Positions 1-8,328 of a stretch of 64,000 nt of DNA are shown one piece after another. The notes beneath the pieces were generated by a model. It searched no databases. It worked only from the letters and a program-made list of their open reading frames with translations, and had not been told where the DNA came from. A program made the position numbers and the translations under genes. Source of the DNA: Paraburkholderia dinghuensis (GTDB lineage: Bacteria > Pseudomonadota > Gammaproteobacteria > Burkholderiales > Burkholderiaceae); the NCBI RefSeq assembly GCF_003837865.1, contig NZ_RQIS01000014.1, positions 62,001 to 126,000 on the forward strand, in the 5' to 3' direction. Every line of letters begins with the position of its first letter. Positions within the stretch are counted from its first letter, which is position 1.

Positions 1-246
1 GCTGACGAAGCCCGGACCCGACTGATAGCCGACCGCATAGATGAACACGGCGAACATGACCGACTTGACGCCGTTGTCCACCGTCACGCCGACCTGGCTG
101 ATGACGATTGCCGCGAGCAGCGTGCCGCCCACGCCACCGAACTGGAACTTCCCGAATCTGATCTGCCCGACCCAGTAACCGATGGCCAGCGACAGAAACA
201 GCGCTATTTCCGGGGACCTTTGAAAGATGCGATGTAGCCATTCCAT
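1..246 (-). CDS. aspT: AspT-type aspartate:alanine exchanger, N-terminal part (cut by window edge)
   Basis: The reading frame is open from an ATG at 246 to the left edge of the window, giving 82 residues. It begins MEWLHRIFQRSPEIALF and continues with two hydrophobic segments holding the glycine-rich stretch LAIGYWVGQIRFGKFQFGG and the block AVGYQSGPGF. These are typical of the N-terminal half of the AspT/YidE/YbjL antiporter family in the inner membrane, which exchange aspartate for alanine or related acids. A GAGG ribosome-binding site lies about six bases upstream of the ATG. This gene is missed if only complete frames are considered. The rest of the protein lies outside the window. A decayed fragment of a second copy lies just upstream on the same strand, and a LysR regulator is divergent. 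Family is clear; exact substrate is inferred. Confidence 0.8.
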   Translation of the reverse strand, partial: MEWLHRIFQRSPEIALFLSLAIGYWVGQIRFGKFQFGGVGGTLLAAIVISQVGVTVDNGVKSVMFAVFIYAVGYQSGPGFVS

Positions 247-336
247 CGTGACCTCGCTCTGGAAGCAACAACTCCGCTGTTCCAGTGCGCAGGTCCCGAA
301 AGCTCGTCTCGCACGCGAGCCCCGACGCACCGCTCC

Positions 337-710
337 TCAACCGATCTTCGCTGCCAGCCCTGCCACGACTGGTCCGCTCAGTGGCAACAGGATGTTCGGT
401 AACGCATACGTGATGGTGTCGCCGAACACCGACGTCGAATTCCCGGCAACACCGACAAGCGCGTTGATGTCTGGCGTGTTGCACAACTGACCTGCAATCG
501 CGCCGGGCAGCACCGGCGCTTCGAACTTGAGAAACGTGTGTCCGATCCAGAGCGACGAGAGGCCCGGAACCGCTACCACGAGTATGCCCGCTGCGGGCAT
601 CCACCGCAGGTGCCGGGTTCGAACGACACGCCACCGATGCCGACGCTGACACGGCCAGTCGCCATACCGACGATCACTCCAGGTGCAAGGTAGACAAAAT
701 CGGGTTTCTG
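337..710 (-). pseudogene. Decayed C-terminal half of a second AspT-type exchanger
   Basis: Two fragments in different frames match consecutive parts of an AspT antiporter. Bases near 710-610 encode DFVYLAPGVIVGMATGR and GIGGVSF, a central membrane segment of the family. After a frame change, 600-337 encodes a C-terminal membrane block with the family-typical motif GAIAGQLCNTPDINALV followed by AGNSTSVFGDTITYALPN and ends at a natural TGA. The membrane segments normally found between the two blocks are missing, and there is no start region. It is therefore a remnant left by deletion and frameshift, lying directly upstream of the intact-looking copy that starts at 246. The downstream piece alone (87 residues from ATG 600) could still be translated but would be a stub without a functional transporter fold. 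Confidence 0.75.
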
Positions 711-1228
711 CGGTTGTTACGTGCCGCGCACGTTGCTACTCACATCACATCCAATCCAGACAGCGATCCGCAATAATGCGGTCGTCTTCTCTTTCTCTTA
801 CCGGCAGTTTATGTAACGGCCATCAATCGACGCGGCGTAAATGAACGCTGTATTCCGAAGAAAAATCGATTTCGTTGTCATGGCCTATAAGACATGAAAA
901 ACATTGGTTTCTCGCAGGATTGCAGGCAATCATGAACCGCCATACGTGCTGCACGTAACACCCGCGCAATTCAATTACGCTGCACACGGAACCGATTCTT
1001 CATTCAATTCTCATGCTTGAACAGCATTGAACCCTTTAACGCCATAAACCACAGGCGCGCTTCAAGATTAAGATTGCAATCCTCACGAACTGTCAATATG
1101 ATTTTCGTGCCCGTTCAGTCCTCGCGAGGCCGCCGCAATCCCAATCGATAGAGACGCTGCTGCGTCAGCCACGTCGTTGCAACGTCCCCTCACCCGGTCC
1201 ATGCAATCAGCATACGAGGCGAAACTCC
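711..1228. other. Intergenic region, AT-richer, holding the divergent lysR/aspT control region
   Basis: No gene is supported in these 518 bases. The stretch from about 780 to 1110 is visibly more AT-rich than its surroundings, as expected of a control region between a LysR gene and the target it faces. A perfect 10-base palindrome GATTGCAATC sits at 1072-1081, about 150 bases before lysR; it is a candidate half of a LysR-type binding site, but a single palindrome of this length is weak evidence. Confidence 0.45.
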
Positions 1229-2185
1229 ATGAACCAGATACATGCGATGCGCGTCTTCGTCAGAGTTGCACAAACGCAGAGTTTCCGGCGCGCCGCAGAA
1301 CAACTCGACGTATCGAATGCACTCGTCACCCGATCAATCGCGATGCTCGAAGCGCATCTGCACACGCGCCTCATCAACCGCACCACGCGCAATCTCTCGC
1401 TCACCGATGCCGGGCTGCGTTATCTGGAAGGCTGCCGCAGCGTGCTCGAAGAACTCGATCATCTCGAACAGACCGTCACCCACACCGAACACGAACCGAG
1501 TGGCACGCTGCGCGTGGTCGCCGCGGGCGCGCTCTCGCTTGCCCCGCTCACGCCGCTCATCGACGGATACCGGCGGCGATATCCGCGCGTGAACGTGCGC
1601 CTGACGCTGGCCGAACACCCGATCGATCTGATCGAGGATGGCTTCGATTGCGGCATCGTTGCGGCGACGCCCGCGCGCGACAGAGATCTCGTCGAGCGTT
1701 TGCTCGGCACCACGACGTTCGTGCCGTGCGCGGCGCCTGCATGGATCGCGGAACACGGCGAGCCGCTCAGGCCCGACCAGCTCGCGCGCCACGCGGCGGT
1801 GACTTTGCCGCCGGAGGAACGCAGCGCGACGTGGCAATTCGTGCGCGCGGGCGAGCGCGCGCAGCAGGTGACACTGCAGAGCGCCTATGAAGTCAACAAT
1901 ATGCTCATGGTGCGTCTTGCGGTGCTCGCGGGGATGGGGATTGCGATCGTGCCGGCGCCGCTCGTCGCAGACGATCTCGCAGCCGGCACGCTGCTCCGTC
2001 TCCTGCCCGACTACGAAATCGACGATCCCGACGCACGCGTGTCAATCGTCTATCCGGACCGGCAATACCTGCCAGCCAAAACGCGCCGCTTCATCGACTA
2101 CACCGTCGAGCACTTCGAACACGCGCATCGCGCGCTCGCGAGCGCATCGGGCGGCACGTCGCTGCAGGCAGTGACGGACGTTTGA
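1229..2185 (+). CDS. LysR-family transcriptional regulator
   Basis: The 318-residue protein has the standard two-domain LysR plan. Residues 1-60 form the winged helix-turn-helix, with the recognition region FRRAAEQLDVSNALVTRSIA, and residues about 90-300 form the periplasmic-binding-like effector domain (GTLRVVAAGALSLAPLTPLI onwards, then VRLAVLAGMGIAIVPAPLV). Length fits the family. LysR regulators usually control the gene that faces them; here that is the AspT-type exchanger locus on the other strand, where only a decayed copy and, behind it, a complete N-terminus remain. The ligand cannot be read from sequence. The start gives the canonical N-terminus MNQIHAMRVFVRVAQTQSF. Confidence 0.92.
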   Translation: MNQIHAMRVFVRVAQTQSFRRAAEQLDVSNALVTRSIAMLEAHLHTRLINRTTRNLSLTDAGLRYLEGCRSVLEELDHLEQTVTHTEHEPSGTLRVVAAGALSLAPLTPLIDGYRRRYPRVNVRLTLAEHPIDLIEDGFDCGIVAATPARDRDLVERLLGTTTFVPCAAPAWIAEHGEPLRPDQLARHAAVTLPPEERSATWQFVRAGERAQQVTLQSAYEVNNMLMVRLAVLAGMGIAIVPAPLVADDLAAGTLLRLLPDYEIDDPDARVSIVYPDRQYLPAKTRRFIDYTVEHFEHAHRALASASGGTSLQAVTDV

Positions 2186-2252
2186 GACGGACGTTTCAAT
2201 CGGCGCTGCGCGAGCGACTGAGCGATACGCAGCATGGCGCGCCCCCCAGCAC

Positions 2253-2789
2253 TCACACGCCGTGTGCAATCGGCACGGCAGCGCTTTCGGTGACGTCGGT
2301 CACACCACACAGTTCACGCAGTAGTGGCGCTTCACGCTCGTGCACCTCTACGGGCAATACCGTAGCCCCCGCCCACGCCAGATACCGCGCCCGGTGCTGC
2401 CCGTTGCGAAACGCCACGACGCCCACATGCGCAAACCCGAGCCAGCCCGCGATACTTGCTGCCCGGCGCGTCGAGATCGTCACATACGGCATCTGCGGCA
2501 CACGCTCGTTTTCCGGGTCGAGAAATTCGCGGATGCCGCGCACCTTGCCCGCATGCCAGTCACCAACGGGACGCAGCACATAATCGGTGTCGTCGCGGTC
2601 GGCGCATTCGAGCAGCCTGTGGAGATCGACGAGCACCACTTCATGGCGCGTGCCGTCGGTCGTGAAGACGCGTTTGAGGCGCACATGATCATAGGCGCGA
2701 TGACCGGGCAACTGCACGATCCAGAACGGTCCGCAGGGCATTAGCGACGAAGGGCTGGAGTCAGGGGTAAGCATGGACGGCGGCTGCAT
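2253..2789 (-). CDS. Hypothetical protein resembling ParB/Srx-fold plasmid fertility-inhibition (Osa/FiwA-like) proteins
   Basis: This 178-residue protein has no signal peptide or membrane segment. Residues 129-141, NGQHRARYLAWAG, followed by VLPVEV, look like the nucleotide-binding loop of ParB/sulfiredoxin-fold proteins (G-x-H-R with a following valine-rich strand). The block DWHAGKVRGIREFLDP at 78-93 is a second conserved-looking element. I recall proteins of this build being annotated as plasmid fertility inhibition factor family, so that is the nearest label, but it rests on memory and on the short motif. Starts at 2789 and 2774 are both possible and neither has a good Shine-Dalgarno sequence; a longer frame to 2915 would overlap the divergent crotonase gene and is unlikely. 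The gene stands alone, convergent with lysR, with no plasmid genes near it. Confidence 0.55.
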   Translation of the reverse strand: MQPPSMLTPDSSPSSLMPCGPFWIVQLPGHRAYDHVRLKRVFTTDGTRHEVVLVDLHRLLECADRDDTDYVLRPVGDWHAGKVRGIREFLDPENERVPQMPYVTISTRRAASIAGWLGFAHVGVVAFRNGQHRARYLAWAGATVLPVEVHEREAPLLRELCGVTDVTESAAVPIAHGV

Positions 2790-2891
2790 GCGAGAAGGCG
2801 TTTTTCGGGAATCAAAAGTGGCATACGCTACGGAGGATTCGTGACTTCCCTGTGTCCAATGCTCGCTGCATGTTCTCAAAGGAAATGACAG

Positions 2892-3710
2892 ATGACCCTG
2901 CAAACCGAAACGCAAACCGACACATTCGGCACCGATGTTCGCATCGAAGCGAATGGGCGCGTAGCGACCATCGTGCTTGACCGCCCGCCAAAGCGCAATG
3001 CCATCGACCGGCCAACGGCAAACGCGCTAAAGGACGCCTTCGCTCGTTTCGAAACGAATCCGCACTGGCGCACGGGCGTGCTGTTCGGTGCCGGCGGCAC
3101 GTTCTGCGCAGGGGCGGATCTGAGTGCGCTCAATGACGACAACCGACGCAATGAACTGCATGCCGACGGCAGCGGCGCAGGTCCGCTCGGCCCGACACGC
3201 ATGGCGCTCAACAAACCCGTGATTGCCGCTATCACAGGATACGCCGTTGCCGGAGGGCTGGAACTGGCGCTGCTTTGCGATCTTCGCGTGATGGAGGAAG
3301 ACGCCGTGCTTGGCGTGTTCTGCCGGCGCGTGGGGGTACCGCTGATCGACGGCGGCACGGTGCGGCTGCCGCGTCTCATCGGGCTTTCCCGTGCGCTCGA
3401 TCTGATACTCACGGGCCGTCCCGTCGATGCGCGCGAGGCGCTCGCGATCGGTCTCGCGAACCGCGTCGTCGCGCGCGGCGAGGCGCGCGTGCAAGCCGAA
3501 CAACTCGCCGCGCAGATAGCGGCGTTTCCGCAAGCGGCAATGCTCGCCGATCGCCGCTCGGCACTCGACAACAGTCTGCTCGACGATCTGGCCGAAGCGT
3601 TGCGCCGCGAAGGCGCGGCAGGCTATCGCGCGATGCTCGATGAGGGATTCGAGGGCGCGGCGCGATTCGCGTCGGGTGCGGGCCGTCACGGAGCACCAAT
3701 GGACAGTTGA
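2892..3710 (+). CDS. Enoyl-CoA hydratase/isomerase (crotonase) family protein
   Basis: The 272-residue length and two oxyanion-hole regions place this in the crotonase superfamily: GTFCAGADLSAL at residues 69-80 and ITGYAVAGGLELALLCDLR at 114-132, which bind the acyl-CoA thioester. The protein is cytosolic. At the position where true enoyl-CoA hydratases carry a catalytic glutamate the sequence reads VFCRRVGVPLIDGG (142-154), with arginine instead, and the second glutamate position is an aspartate in SRALDLILTG. It belongs to the subgroup with this motif, whose real reaction is not established, so a hydratase activity should not be assumed. It is a single gene, divergent from the orphan ParB-like gene, with no beta-oxidation genes next to it. 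Confidence 0.85.
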   Translation: MTLQTETQTDTFGTDVRIEANGRVATIVLDRPPKRNAIDRPTANALKDAFARFETNPHWRTGVLFGAGGTFCAGADLSALNDDNRRNELHADGSGAGPLGPTRMALNKPVIAAITGYAVAGGLELALLCDLRVMEEDAVLGVFCRRVGVPLIDGGTVRLPRLIGLSRALDLILTGRPVDAREALAIGLANRVVARGEARVQAEQLAAQIAAFPQAAMLADRRSALDNSLLDDLAEALRREGAAGYRAMLDEGFEGAARFASGAGRHGAPMDS

Positions 3711-3867
3711 TTCGGGTTGAAGGCGCGCTCGCAATTCACTAAATTGAAACCTGAATGGCGTCGCCCCCATCGCCGATCTGCTCCTCTGTGACCCACGCAG
3801 CCCGCGGCCTTACTCTTGTGTAATCCGCGACGCCCCACGCTCCTGATGCCGCATCACGGGAGAGGCC

Positions 3868-5652
3868 ATGTCGACGGATCGACTTATCCGGTTCGCTGAT
3901 TTCGAACTCGATGTCGAACGCTACCAGTTGCGACGCGCGGGTCATACGATCCGGATCGAGCGGCTGCCGATGGATCTGTTGATCCTGCTCGCATCGCGTC
4001 GCGGCGAACTCGTCGCACGCGCAGATATCGTCGACCGGATCTGGGGCGGCAGCCCGTTTCGCGACACCGAAAACGGCATCAATACAGCGATCCGGAAGAT
4101 CCGCATCGCACTCGAAGAAGATCCCGCGACGCCGTGCCATCTCATCACCGTGAAGGGCAAGGGCTACCGCCTCGACGGTGTGTTGAACGCGTCTCGGGAG
4201 GCCGCCGTCATCGAATCGGCAACGGTCGCGCCGGCACCAGCGCGCGCGCTGGTGCTGCCGTTTGCAAACCTGACCGGCGACGCAGCGAATGAGAGCCTGT
4301 GCAGCGCGCTCGCAGACGAGATCTCGGCGACGCTGGGCGCCCTCGACCCCGAGCGGCTCCTGATGATTGCGCGCACCACGGCGACACGCTACCGCGACAC
4401 GCCAAAGCGCATCAGCGAAATCGCGCGCGAATTGAAAGTGGACTACGTGCTCGAAGGCTCGATCACGCAGGAAGCAAGCCGTCTGCGCGTCCTCACGCGC
4501 CTGATCCGCTGTGCCGACGAGGTACAGATCTGGAGCTGCGCACATGAGTCCGTCGCGCAGGGCGCACTCGACGTTCTCAAGGAAGTGGCCGCGGCGCTCG
4601 CGCGGGACCTAACGCCGGCGCTCGGCGAACCGCGCCCCACTGCGCTGGCGCGCCGCCTGCCGGTCGATCCGGCTGCGCACGATGCGTATGTGCGCGGGCG
4701 CTACTACTGGTACCGGCGCGTTCACTTCGACGCGGGCTTCAGCGCCCATCACGCCGTCGACGGCGAGGATTTTTTCCGCAGCCGGACGTACTTCGAAACG
4801 GCCGTCGAACGCGACCCGGATTACGCGCTCGGTTACACAGGTCTTTCGAACTACTACGGATCGACGGTTGTGCACGGCTTCTTTCCGCCGATCGAAGGCT
4901 GGCCTCTCGCGCGAGAGCTGGCCGAGAATGCGCTGGAACTGGACCCCGACCTGCCCGAGGCACATCACGCGCTAGCCGCCGTCCAGTATTTCTTCGAGTG
5001 GGACTGGGGCAAGGCCGAAGCGGGCTTCAAGGCGGCGCTGCAACGCAATCCGGGTTACCCGGAGGCGCAGCGCCTTTATGCGCGCCTGCTTGCCGCCGCG
5101 GGGCGCCGTGCGGAGAGCGAGGCCGCAATGGAACACGCCGAGCGCGTCGACCCGCTCGCGTTTCAGGGCTCGCGCGCATTCGGCATGGTGCTATCGGGCA
5201 AGTACGCGGAAGTCGTTAGCGAATATCTGGCGCCGGGGCATGTGGAGCACCCGCCGCTCGTCTATCAATTGCTCGCGACGGCGTTCGAAGTGAAAAGGCT
5301 CTTTGCGCAAGCCGTGGACGCCACCGTCGAGGCACTGGTGTCCTGTGGACAGCAGGTGCGGGCGGCGGCGATCCGCGCGCAGTGGGAAGCGGGTGGCTAT
5401 GACGCCGTGCTGCGCTGGTATCTGGACGACCTGCTTACGCGGCGGCAGAGCCGCTATACGTCACCGCTGGTGATCGCCGAGACCTACGCACGCCTCGCTC
5501 AACCCGACGAAATGTTTCACTGGCTCGAAGCGGCGCTCGCGGAGCGCAGTTCGCGACTGTGCGAACTGCGCACGAATCCATGGTTCCAGCCGTACCGGCT
5601 GACGGGCCGCATGCGCCTGATCGAAAAGCATATTGGCACAGGCCGCGCATAG
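3868..5652 (+). CDS. Winged-helix (OmpR/CadC-type) regulator with TolB-like and TPR regions
   Basis: In this 594-residue protein, residues 8-106 form an OmpR/PhoB-type DNA-binding winged helix ending in the typical ITVKGKGYRLDG. Residues about 125-245 resemble the TolB-like domain found in CadC-type regulators (ALVLPFANLTGDAANESLCSA, VDYVLEGSITQ). Residues about 265-560 are tetratricopeptide-like helices (for example YFETAVERDPDYALGYTGLSN and AENALELDPDLPEAHHALAA). No receiver domain and no membrane helix are visible, so it is a soluble, phosphorylation-independent regulator. Its targets are unknown. The convergent small exported gene next to it is an obvious candidate because the two were duplicated together. 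The last about 105 codons recur as a broken copy at 6174-6506. Confidence 0.85.
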   Translation: MSTDRLIRFADFELDVERYQLRRAGHTIRIERLPMDLLILLASRRGELVARADIVDRIWGGSPFRDTENGINTAIRKIRIALEEDPATPCHLITVKGKGYRLDGVLNASREAAVIESATVAPAPARALVLPFANLTGDAANESLCSALADEISATLGALDPERLLMIARTTATRYRDTPKRISEIARELKVDYVLEGSITQEASRLRVLTRLIRCADEVQIWSCAHESVAQGALDVLKEVAAALARDLTPALGEPRPTALARRLPVDPAAHDAYVRGRYYWYRRVHFDAGFSAHHAVDGEDFFRSRTYFETAVERDPDYALGYTGLSNYYGSTVVHGFFPPIEGWPLARELAENALELDPDLPEAHHALAAVQYFFEWDWGKAEAGFKAALQRNPGYPEAQRLYARLLAAAGRRAESEAAMEHAERVDPLAFQGSRAFGMVLSGKYAEVVSEYLAPGHVEHPPLVYQLLATAFEVKRLFAQAVDATVEALVSCGQQVRAAAIRAQWEAGGYDAVLRWYLDDLLTRRQSRYTSPLVIAETYARLAQPDEMFHWLEAALAERSSRLCELRTNPWFQPYRLTGRMRLIEKHIGTGRA

Positions 5653-5711
5653 CGCCGGTTCGCGCTGCAATCCCCCGCAAAGCGCCGCGTCGGATCAAGG
5701 CGGCGCGGCGC

Positions 5712-5975
5712 TCAATGTTCGCCGCGATACACGGTCTTTTTCAGTCGCTCCAGGTCGCCGTCCTGCTCGGAATGGATGAGGTCCTGATAAACCTGCTCGT
5801 GTGTGATAGCCGTTGACTTGCCGGATGCTCCCATCGTCGACGGCATACCGCCCACGTCCTGTGACGGCTGCGGGCTACCTGGCGACGTATCGGGCTGCGA
5901 ATCAGCCCAGGCGAATCCCACGAAGCAGGCGGCCGCGCAGGCCACCGCCAGACGCATTGTGCTCAACGTGTCCAT
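5712..5975 (-). CDS. Small exported protein, DUF4148-like, copy A
   Basis: This 87-residue protein starts at an ATG with a GGAG Shine-Dalgarno about ten bases upstream; longer frames to 6035 have no such signal. It has a clear Sec signal peptide (MRLAVACAAACFVGFAWA, cleavage expected before DSQ), then a proline/serine/glycine-rich linker, then a short C-terminal domain ITHEQVYQDLIHSEQDGDL that resembles the DUF4148 small periplasmic proteins common in Burkholderia. It is convergent with the winged-helix/TPR regulator, 59 bases from its stop. A sister gene lies at 6567-6827. The role is unknown; members of this group are often stress- or envelope-related, but nothing in the sequence proves that. 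Confidence 0.75.
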   Translation of the reverse strand: MDTLSTMRLAVACAAACFVGFAWADSQPDTSPGSPQPSQDVGGMPSTMGASGKSTAITHEQVYQDLIHSEQDGDLERLKKTVYRGEH

Positions 5976-6173
5976 TTCATCGCTCCGGAAAGCGTGCGCA
6001 TGCGCACTGCCGCCATGCGCGTCGCGGACGATCAAACTGCGCCGCGCCCGGCAGGCGCGGCCCCGATCGCAGAATCATCGTGCGACGGGCCGGTTCGTCC
6101 CGCCATGGATTTAGCCTGAAGAAATCGTCAAGGATCGTCACCCGGCCGCTTTGACGATCTCGGTCGGCGAAAC

Positions 6174-6506
6174 TCGAGGCGTTGGTATCCTGCGGACAGC
6201 AAGCGCGGGCGGCTGCGGTCCGTGCGCAGTGCGAAGTGGAAATGGGGCGGCTACGGCGCCGTGCTGTGCTTGTATCCGGACGACTCGCCCACGCTGCGGC
6301 GTGGCCGCTAGATGCCACCCCTCGCGATCGCCGAGACCTGCGCGCGCATCGCTCAGGCCGACGAGATATTTCACTGGTTCGAGGCGGCGCTCGCGGAGCG
6401 CAGCTCGCAAATCTGCGAGCTGCGCACGAATCCGTGGTTCCAGCCTTGCCGGCTAACGGGCCGCATGCGCCTGGTCGAAAAGCATGTCGGCATGGGCCGG
6501 ACATAA
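6174..6506 (+). pseudogene. Broken duplicate of the 3' end of the winged-helix/TPR regulator gene
   Basis: Bases 6174-6506 repeat the last about 325 bases of the regulator at 3868-5652. The final 64 codons (from 6312) give PPLAIAETCARIAQADEIF and CELRTNPWFQPCRLTGRM, nearly the same as SPLVIAETYARLAQPDEMF and CELRTNPWFQPYRLTGRM in the intact gene. The more upstream part matches in another frame, and a TAG at 6309-6311 lies between them, so the copy has both a frameshift and a stop. It has no DNA-binding or TolB-like part. It is the left part of duplicated unit B, which continues into the small exported gene at 6567-6827. Confidence 0.88.
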
Positions 6507-6566
6507 GGTCTGTTCGCGCTGCTCTCCCCGTTAAAGCGGCGCTGCGGCCTCCCCGCGCGGCACTAA

Positions 6567-6827
6567 TCAGCCGCCGTTATAGAGCGTCTTCTGCAGTTTT
6601 TCGAGCGTGCCGTTCTGCTCGGAGCGGATGAGGTCCTGATAAATCTGCTCGTGCGTGATTGCCGATGGCGCACCCGCGGCACCCGTCGACGACGGCATGC
6701 CGCCCACATCCTGTGACACCGGCGGGCTACCAGGCGACGTATCGGGCTGCGAATCGGCCCAGGCGAATCCCGCGAAACAGGCGGCCGCGCAGGCCACCGC
6801 CAGACGCATTGCGCTCAACATGTTCAT
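6567..6827 (-). CDS. Small exported protein, DUF4148-like, copy B
   Basis: This 86-residue paralogue of the protein at 5712-5975 has the same signal peptide with few changes (MRLAVACAAACFAGFAWA), the same QPDTSPGSP linker and the C-terminal ITHEQIYQDLIRSEQNGTL. The same GGAG-containing upstream sequence marks the start at 6827. Unlike the neighbouring regulator copy, this gene has kept an intact frame, and its changes are spread along the protein, which suggests it is still under selection. It is convergent with the pseudogene. Confidence 0.72.
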   Translation of the reverse strand: MNMLSAMRLAVACAAACFAGFAWADSQPDTSPGSPPVSQDVGGMPSSTGAAGAPSAITHEQIYQDLIRSEQNGTLEKLQKTLYNGG

Positions 6828-7143
6828 TTCATCGCTCCGGAAGGGGTGCGCATGTGCCTTGCCGCCATGCGCCTCGCGGACGATCGGGCTGCGCCACGCC
6901 CGGCAGGCGCGAACCCCATCGCATAAGCATCGTGCGACGCGCTGATTCTTCCGACCATGGACGCAACCTGAAGAAATCGTCAAGGATGGCCGTCCGGCCT
7001 CTTTCTTTGCGAAGCAGGGTCAGTGAAGAAACACGTTTAAAAGCGGGCCGTATGCGATGCGTCAGGATTCAGTACAATTCCGCGTTGACTTAATAGCGGC
7101 GGCTTCTCCGCCATGCCCGCCGCGCCTTCCGACCACATCATTC

Positions 7144-8328
7144 ATGCCGCTGCCCCTCCTTGCCCTTGCCGTCGCCGCGTTTGGCATCGGCACCACGGAA
7201 TTCGTCATCATGGGCCTCCTGCCCGACGTGGCGCGTGACCTCGCCGTCTCGATCCCCGCCGCCGGCATGCTGGTATCCGCCTACGCACTGGGTGTCACGA
7301 TCGGCGCGCCGATCGTTGCCATCGCGATCGCCAACGTGCCGCGCAAGGCCGCGCTCATGCGGCTCATCGGCATCTTCATCGTCGGCAACCTGCTCTGCGC
7401 GCTCGCGCCGAACTACGCAATCCTGATGGCCGCGCGCATCGTCACCGCGTTCTGCCACGGCGCGTTCTTCGGCATCGGCTCGGTGGTCGCGGCCGGCCTC
7501 GTCGCACCGAACCGCCGTGCCCAGGCCATCGCGCTCATGTTCACCGGGCTCACGCTTGCAAACGTGCTCGGCGTGCCGCTCGGCACCGCGCTCGGACAGA
7601 TCGCCGGGTGGCGCGCGACGTTCTGGGCCGTGACCGGCATCGGCGTGCTCGCGGCGCTCGCGCTGCGGGTGTGCCTGCCCGCGAAGATCGAGATGCAGCG
7701 CACAAGTCTCGTTCACGAATTCAGCGTCTTGAAGGATCCGCAGGTGCTGATGGTCCTCGGCATGAGCGTGCTGGCATCGGCGAGCCTCTTCTCCGTGTTC
7801 ACCTACATCACGCCGATCCTCGAAGACGTGACTGGATTCACCCCGCACGAAGTGACCTTCGTGCTGCTGCTGTTCGGCCTCGGCCTGACCGTCGGCAGCA
7901 CACTCGGCGGCAAGCTCGCCGACTGGAAGCTGATGCGTTCACTGCTCGGCTTCCTCGCCTCGATCGGGCTCGTGCTCGCTGTGTTCGCGGCCACCATGCA
8001 CGACCCTATCGCCGCGATGGCGACCATCTTCGTATGGGGCGTCCTGGCGTTCGCCATTGTGCCGCCGCTGCAGATGCTCATCGTCGATCGTGCGAGCCAC
8101 GCGCCGAACCTCGCCTCGACGCTCAACCAGGGCGCGTTCAACCTCGGCAATGCGGGGGGCGCGTGGCTCGGCGGCGTCGCGATCAGCGCGGGCGCGCCGC
8201 TCACCGGGCTGCCGTGGCTCGGTGTGGCAATGGCCATCGCGGCGCTCGTGCTCACGCTCGTCTCCGCGCAGATCGACCGCCGTGCGCGTCGCCGCGTAAG
8301 TGTGACGGAACCGATTTCTTGCGCCTGA
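7144..8328 (+). CDS. MFS transporter, DHA1 drug/sugar-efflux type (AraJ/YdhP-like)
   Basis: The product has 394 residues from the ATG at 7144; the frame runs back to 7057, but the extra 29 residues are not membrane-like. It has twelve predicted membrane helices in two halves. The N-terminal FGIGTTEFVIMGLLPDVARDL and MLVSAYALGVTIGAP are typical of the arabinose-efflux (AraJ)/purine-efflux branch of the DHA1 antiporters, with the second-loop signature around NVPRKAALMRLIGIF. The second half begins around LKDPQVLMVLGMSVLASASLF. It sits in the inner membrane and probably exports a small molecule by proton antiport; the substrate is not readable. There is no strong ribosome-binding site at either start. 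It is a single gene downstream of the duplicated region. Confidence 0.88.
   Translation: MPLPLLALAVAAFGIGTTEFVIMGLLPDVARDLAVSIPAAGMLVSAYALGVTIGAPIVAIAIANVPRKAALMRLIGIFIVGNLLCALAPNYAILMAARIVTAFCHGAFFGIGSVVAAGLVAPNRRAQAIALMFTGLTLANVLGVPLGTALGQIAGWRATFWAVTGIGVLAALALRVCLPAKIEMQRTSLVHEFSVLKDPQVLMVLGMSVLASASLFSVFTYITPILEDVTGFTPHEVTFVLLLFGLGLTVGSTLGGKLADWKLMRSLLGFLASIGLVLAVFAATMHDPIAAMATIFVWGVLAFAIVPPLQMLIVDRASHAPNLASTLNQGAFNLGNAGGAWLGGVAISAGAPLTGLPWLGVAMAIAALVLTLVSAQIDRRARRRVSVTEPISCA

Larger units (their letters stand above)
5327..6987. repeat. Tandem direct duplication (unit A 5327-6135, unit B 6174-6987)
   Basis: Unit A runs from within the regulator gene (TCGAGGC at 5327) through the regulator stop, the whole small exported gene and its upstream region, to the shared sequence GAAGAAATCGTCAAGGAT ending at 6135. 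Unit B has the same order starting with TCGAGGC at 6174 and ending with the same 18 bases at 6987. The offset is about 850 bases throughout, with scattered substitutions and a few small indels, so the event is not recent. There is no transposase or flanking inverted repeat. Confidence 0.9.

Noticed and set aside
1072..1081. GATTGCAATC palindrome as the defined LysR-binding site
   Set aside because: Ten bases are too short to call without a second half-site or conservation; it is only mentioned as a candidate.
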